The notes under the pieces: generated by a model
Database searches by the model: none
Told to the model about the DNA's origin: nothing
Seen by the model: the letters and a program-made list of their open reading frames with translations, nothing else
In this document: positions 33,219 through 34,224 of the stretch, piece after piece
Position numbering within the stretch: the first letter of the stretch is position 1
Layout: each line of letters opens with the position of its first letter
Assembly (NCBI GenBank): GCA_028277105.1
Contig: JANQHO010000016.1
Coordinates: forward strand, 1-34,224
From: Owenweeksia sp.
GTDB lineage: Bacteria; Bacteroidota; Bacteroidia; Flavobacteriales; Schleiferiaceae
Direction: 5' to 3'
Length of the DNA: 34,224 bases
Program-made: the position numbers and the translations under genes

Positions 33219-34046
33219 TCAGTTAATCAGATCATCTATAGAGTTAATGACCAGCTCCGGTTCTTCCAGATAAATAAAATGTCCGCTGTTGCTAGTTTCA
33301 ATATGCCTGAAATCTGAAATTCCTTCACCGAGCGTACTGTGGGCGGCAGACCAGTCTTGGCGGTCTTCAGCAGTTAAACCGTTTTCCTGCTTAACAGATG
33401 TTAAAACTATTACCGGAATGTCGGGGAGCTCAGGTAAATTTTGAAGTATGGCCAGGTTTTCCATCAGTTGTTCGGCTTCTAATGCCCCTCCGGTATTGCC
33501 GGCAGTCGTTAATTGCTGAACCAGGTTGTCTTCCTCAGTCTGGGTAATGGCCGCATATACATCGTAGTCTTCGTGATTGGGATCGATAAATAAGATGGCC
33601 TTTACCTTATTGGGATGTTGAATAGCATAACTCCTCACTATGGCTCCCCCAAGAGAATGCCCTACCAATATTACTTTTTCGTTCATCGACTTTGTATCGA
33701 TCACCTGGCTTAGATCATTGGTTATGTTTTGCAGCCCTCGGGGCTCTCCGCCATGGGTAGAAGGGGAATAGCCTGCCCTGTTATAGGCAATCACCTGATT
33801 GCTGGTTCCTAACTGCTCAAACAGCTCGTTTGAAAACCAGGTTTGTCCGTCTACTCCCAATCCCGGTTCAAATACAATGGTGGTATTGCCGTTTCCCCCT
33901 ACATAAGTCTGAATGGTTTTGTTGCCAAGCTGAATAACTGAAGTTTGGTAAGAAAAGGAAGGTGCTGTATCTACATTTTCGTCACAAGAGATGAGGATAT
34001 TGCAACTTACGAGAGTAAGTAGTGGTAGTAAGTATTGCCATTTCAT
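33219..34046 (-). CDS. Alpha/beta hydrolase lipoprotein
   Basis: 275 residues. The N-terminal signal ends LTLVSCNILISC; either C15 or, more likely, C21 is lipidated. The hydrolase fold has FEPGLGVDGQTW (oxyanion region), YNRAGYSPS, nucleophile S131 in LVGHSLGGA and catalytic His256 in NSGHFIYLEEPE. The acidic residue is probably in the D(F/L)-rich stretch near 155-160 or 244; I cannot fix it. Close to serine esterases/acyl hydrolases of the RsbQ or prolyl-oligopeptidase-neighbour type; substrate unknown. Full length, own transcription unit. Confidence 0.9.
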   Translation of the reverse strand: MKWQYLLPLLTLVSCNILISCDENVDTAPSFSYQTSVIQLGNKTIQTYVGGNGNTTIVFEPGLGVDGQTWFSNELFEQLGTSNQVIAYNRAGYSPSTHGGEPRGLQNITNDLSQVIDTKSMNEKVILVGHSLGGAIVRSYAIQHPNKVKAILFIDPNHEDYDVYAAITQTEEDNLVQQLTTAGNTGGALEAEQLMENLAILQNLPELPDIPVIVLTSVKQENGLTAEDRQDWSAAHSTLGEGISDFRHIETSNSGHFIYLEEPELVINSIDDLIN

Positions 34047-34224
34047 TTTTTGTTTTGGAATAACAATGGCAAGTATTGTGCCTCAGTGAACGCAGGCTCA
34101 AGTCAAGGCCTCTTCCCCTCGACTACGCTATTAGATTAGCATCAATAAATTTATAAGGTAAACAACTAAACAGAATTCATCTGAGCAACCAGAGGGTAAA
34201 GGTGAACTAGTTCGACTGCTAAAT
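34047..34224. other. Right-edge intergenic sequence without a supportable gene
   Basis: 178 bases. CTCAGTGAACG (34082-34092) and CCTCGACTACGCT (34117-34129) resemble halves of a palindromic intergenic repeat (CGACTACGCTCAGTGAAC) that I recall from Bacteroidota genomes, here in swapped order. No frame at the right edge has convincing protein features. Confidence 0.3.

Noticed and set aside
34205..34224. Possible tRNA 3' half at the right edge (AGTTCGACT)
   Set aside because: The base after the loop is G where the invariant C61 is expected, and the flanking arms do not pair; the window ends too soon.
1..34224. CRISPR arrays, insertion sequences, prophage or integrase genes
   Set aside because: I looked for regular spacers, transposase motifs and terminal repeats and found none.

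Overview
The window looks like a Bacteroidota chromosome, probably Cytophagia/Flammeovirga-like or related; I would not name a genus. The evidence is of three kinds. Several genes are preceded by the Bacteroidota -7 promoter element TAnnTTTG with very short leaders and no obvious Shine-Dalgarno sequences. There are many short-signal-peptide lipoproteins and secreted proteins. Typical families are present: MacB-like ABC export genes next to an NtrC-type regulator, DUF6265, OmpL47-like repeats, OlsF-type acyltransferase and DUF2834. I saw no tRNA, rRNA, CRISPR array, complete insertion sequence or prophage. Most of the window is ordinary chromosomal housekeeping and accessory DNA.

Layout. 1-1943 (minus): fructose-1,6-bisphosphatase followed by two tightly packed lipoproteins, the last running off the left edge. 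2071-3752 (plus): lysA overlapping a GNAT acetyltransferase. 3756-4470: an AT-rich orphan gene, then a diverged 3'-end remnant of a second copy of that acetyltransferase. 4567-6036: an isocitrate dehydrogenase whose cofactor residues look NAD-type. 6064-6118: a long perfect hairpin. 6264-7524: an SbtA-like bicarbonate transporter with an SbtB-like PII partner. 7521-10209 (minus): an NtrY/NtrC-like two-component system, divergent from 10385-14776, a three-gene HlyD/ATPase/permease ABC system that it probably controls.

14857-16584: a secreted five-repeat OmpL47-like protein. 16791-19808 (plus): aspartate kinase and a bifunctional OlsF-type ornithine-lipid synthase. Aspartate kinase and lysA, 14 kb apart, are the first and last steps of lysine/DAP synthesis. 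19902-21536: three small secreted or lipoprotein genes of unknown role. 21660-24814: a six-heme cytochrome with a P460-like N-terminus, then a small membrane protein.

24936-34046 (all minus): a lipoprotein; an MDR-family oxidoreductase; an operon of membrane protein, XRE regulator and a broken HMA-like gene; an alpha/beta hydrolase fused to ankyrin repeats; an operon of SanA-like protein, DUF2834 and a membrane-anchored XRE regulator; a vanadium-haloperoxidase-like lipoprotein with a complete active site; and a second hydrolase lipoprotein.

The most distinctive non-obvious signals are four. Three 16-bp repeats spaced exactly 21 bp apart lie over the promoter of the XRE operon. A 70-codon pseudogene with one frameshift and one nonsense codon sits just downstream of that regulator. 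The acetyltransferase tail is duplicated around an AT-rich orphan gene. A perfect operator-like palindrome lies in front of the membrane-anchored XRE regulator. I did not find a convincing wholly new multi-gene system.
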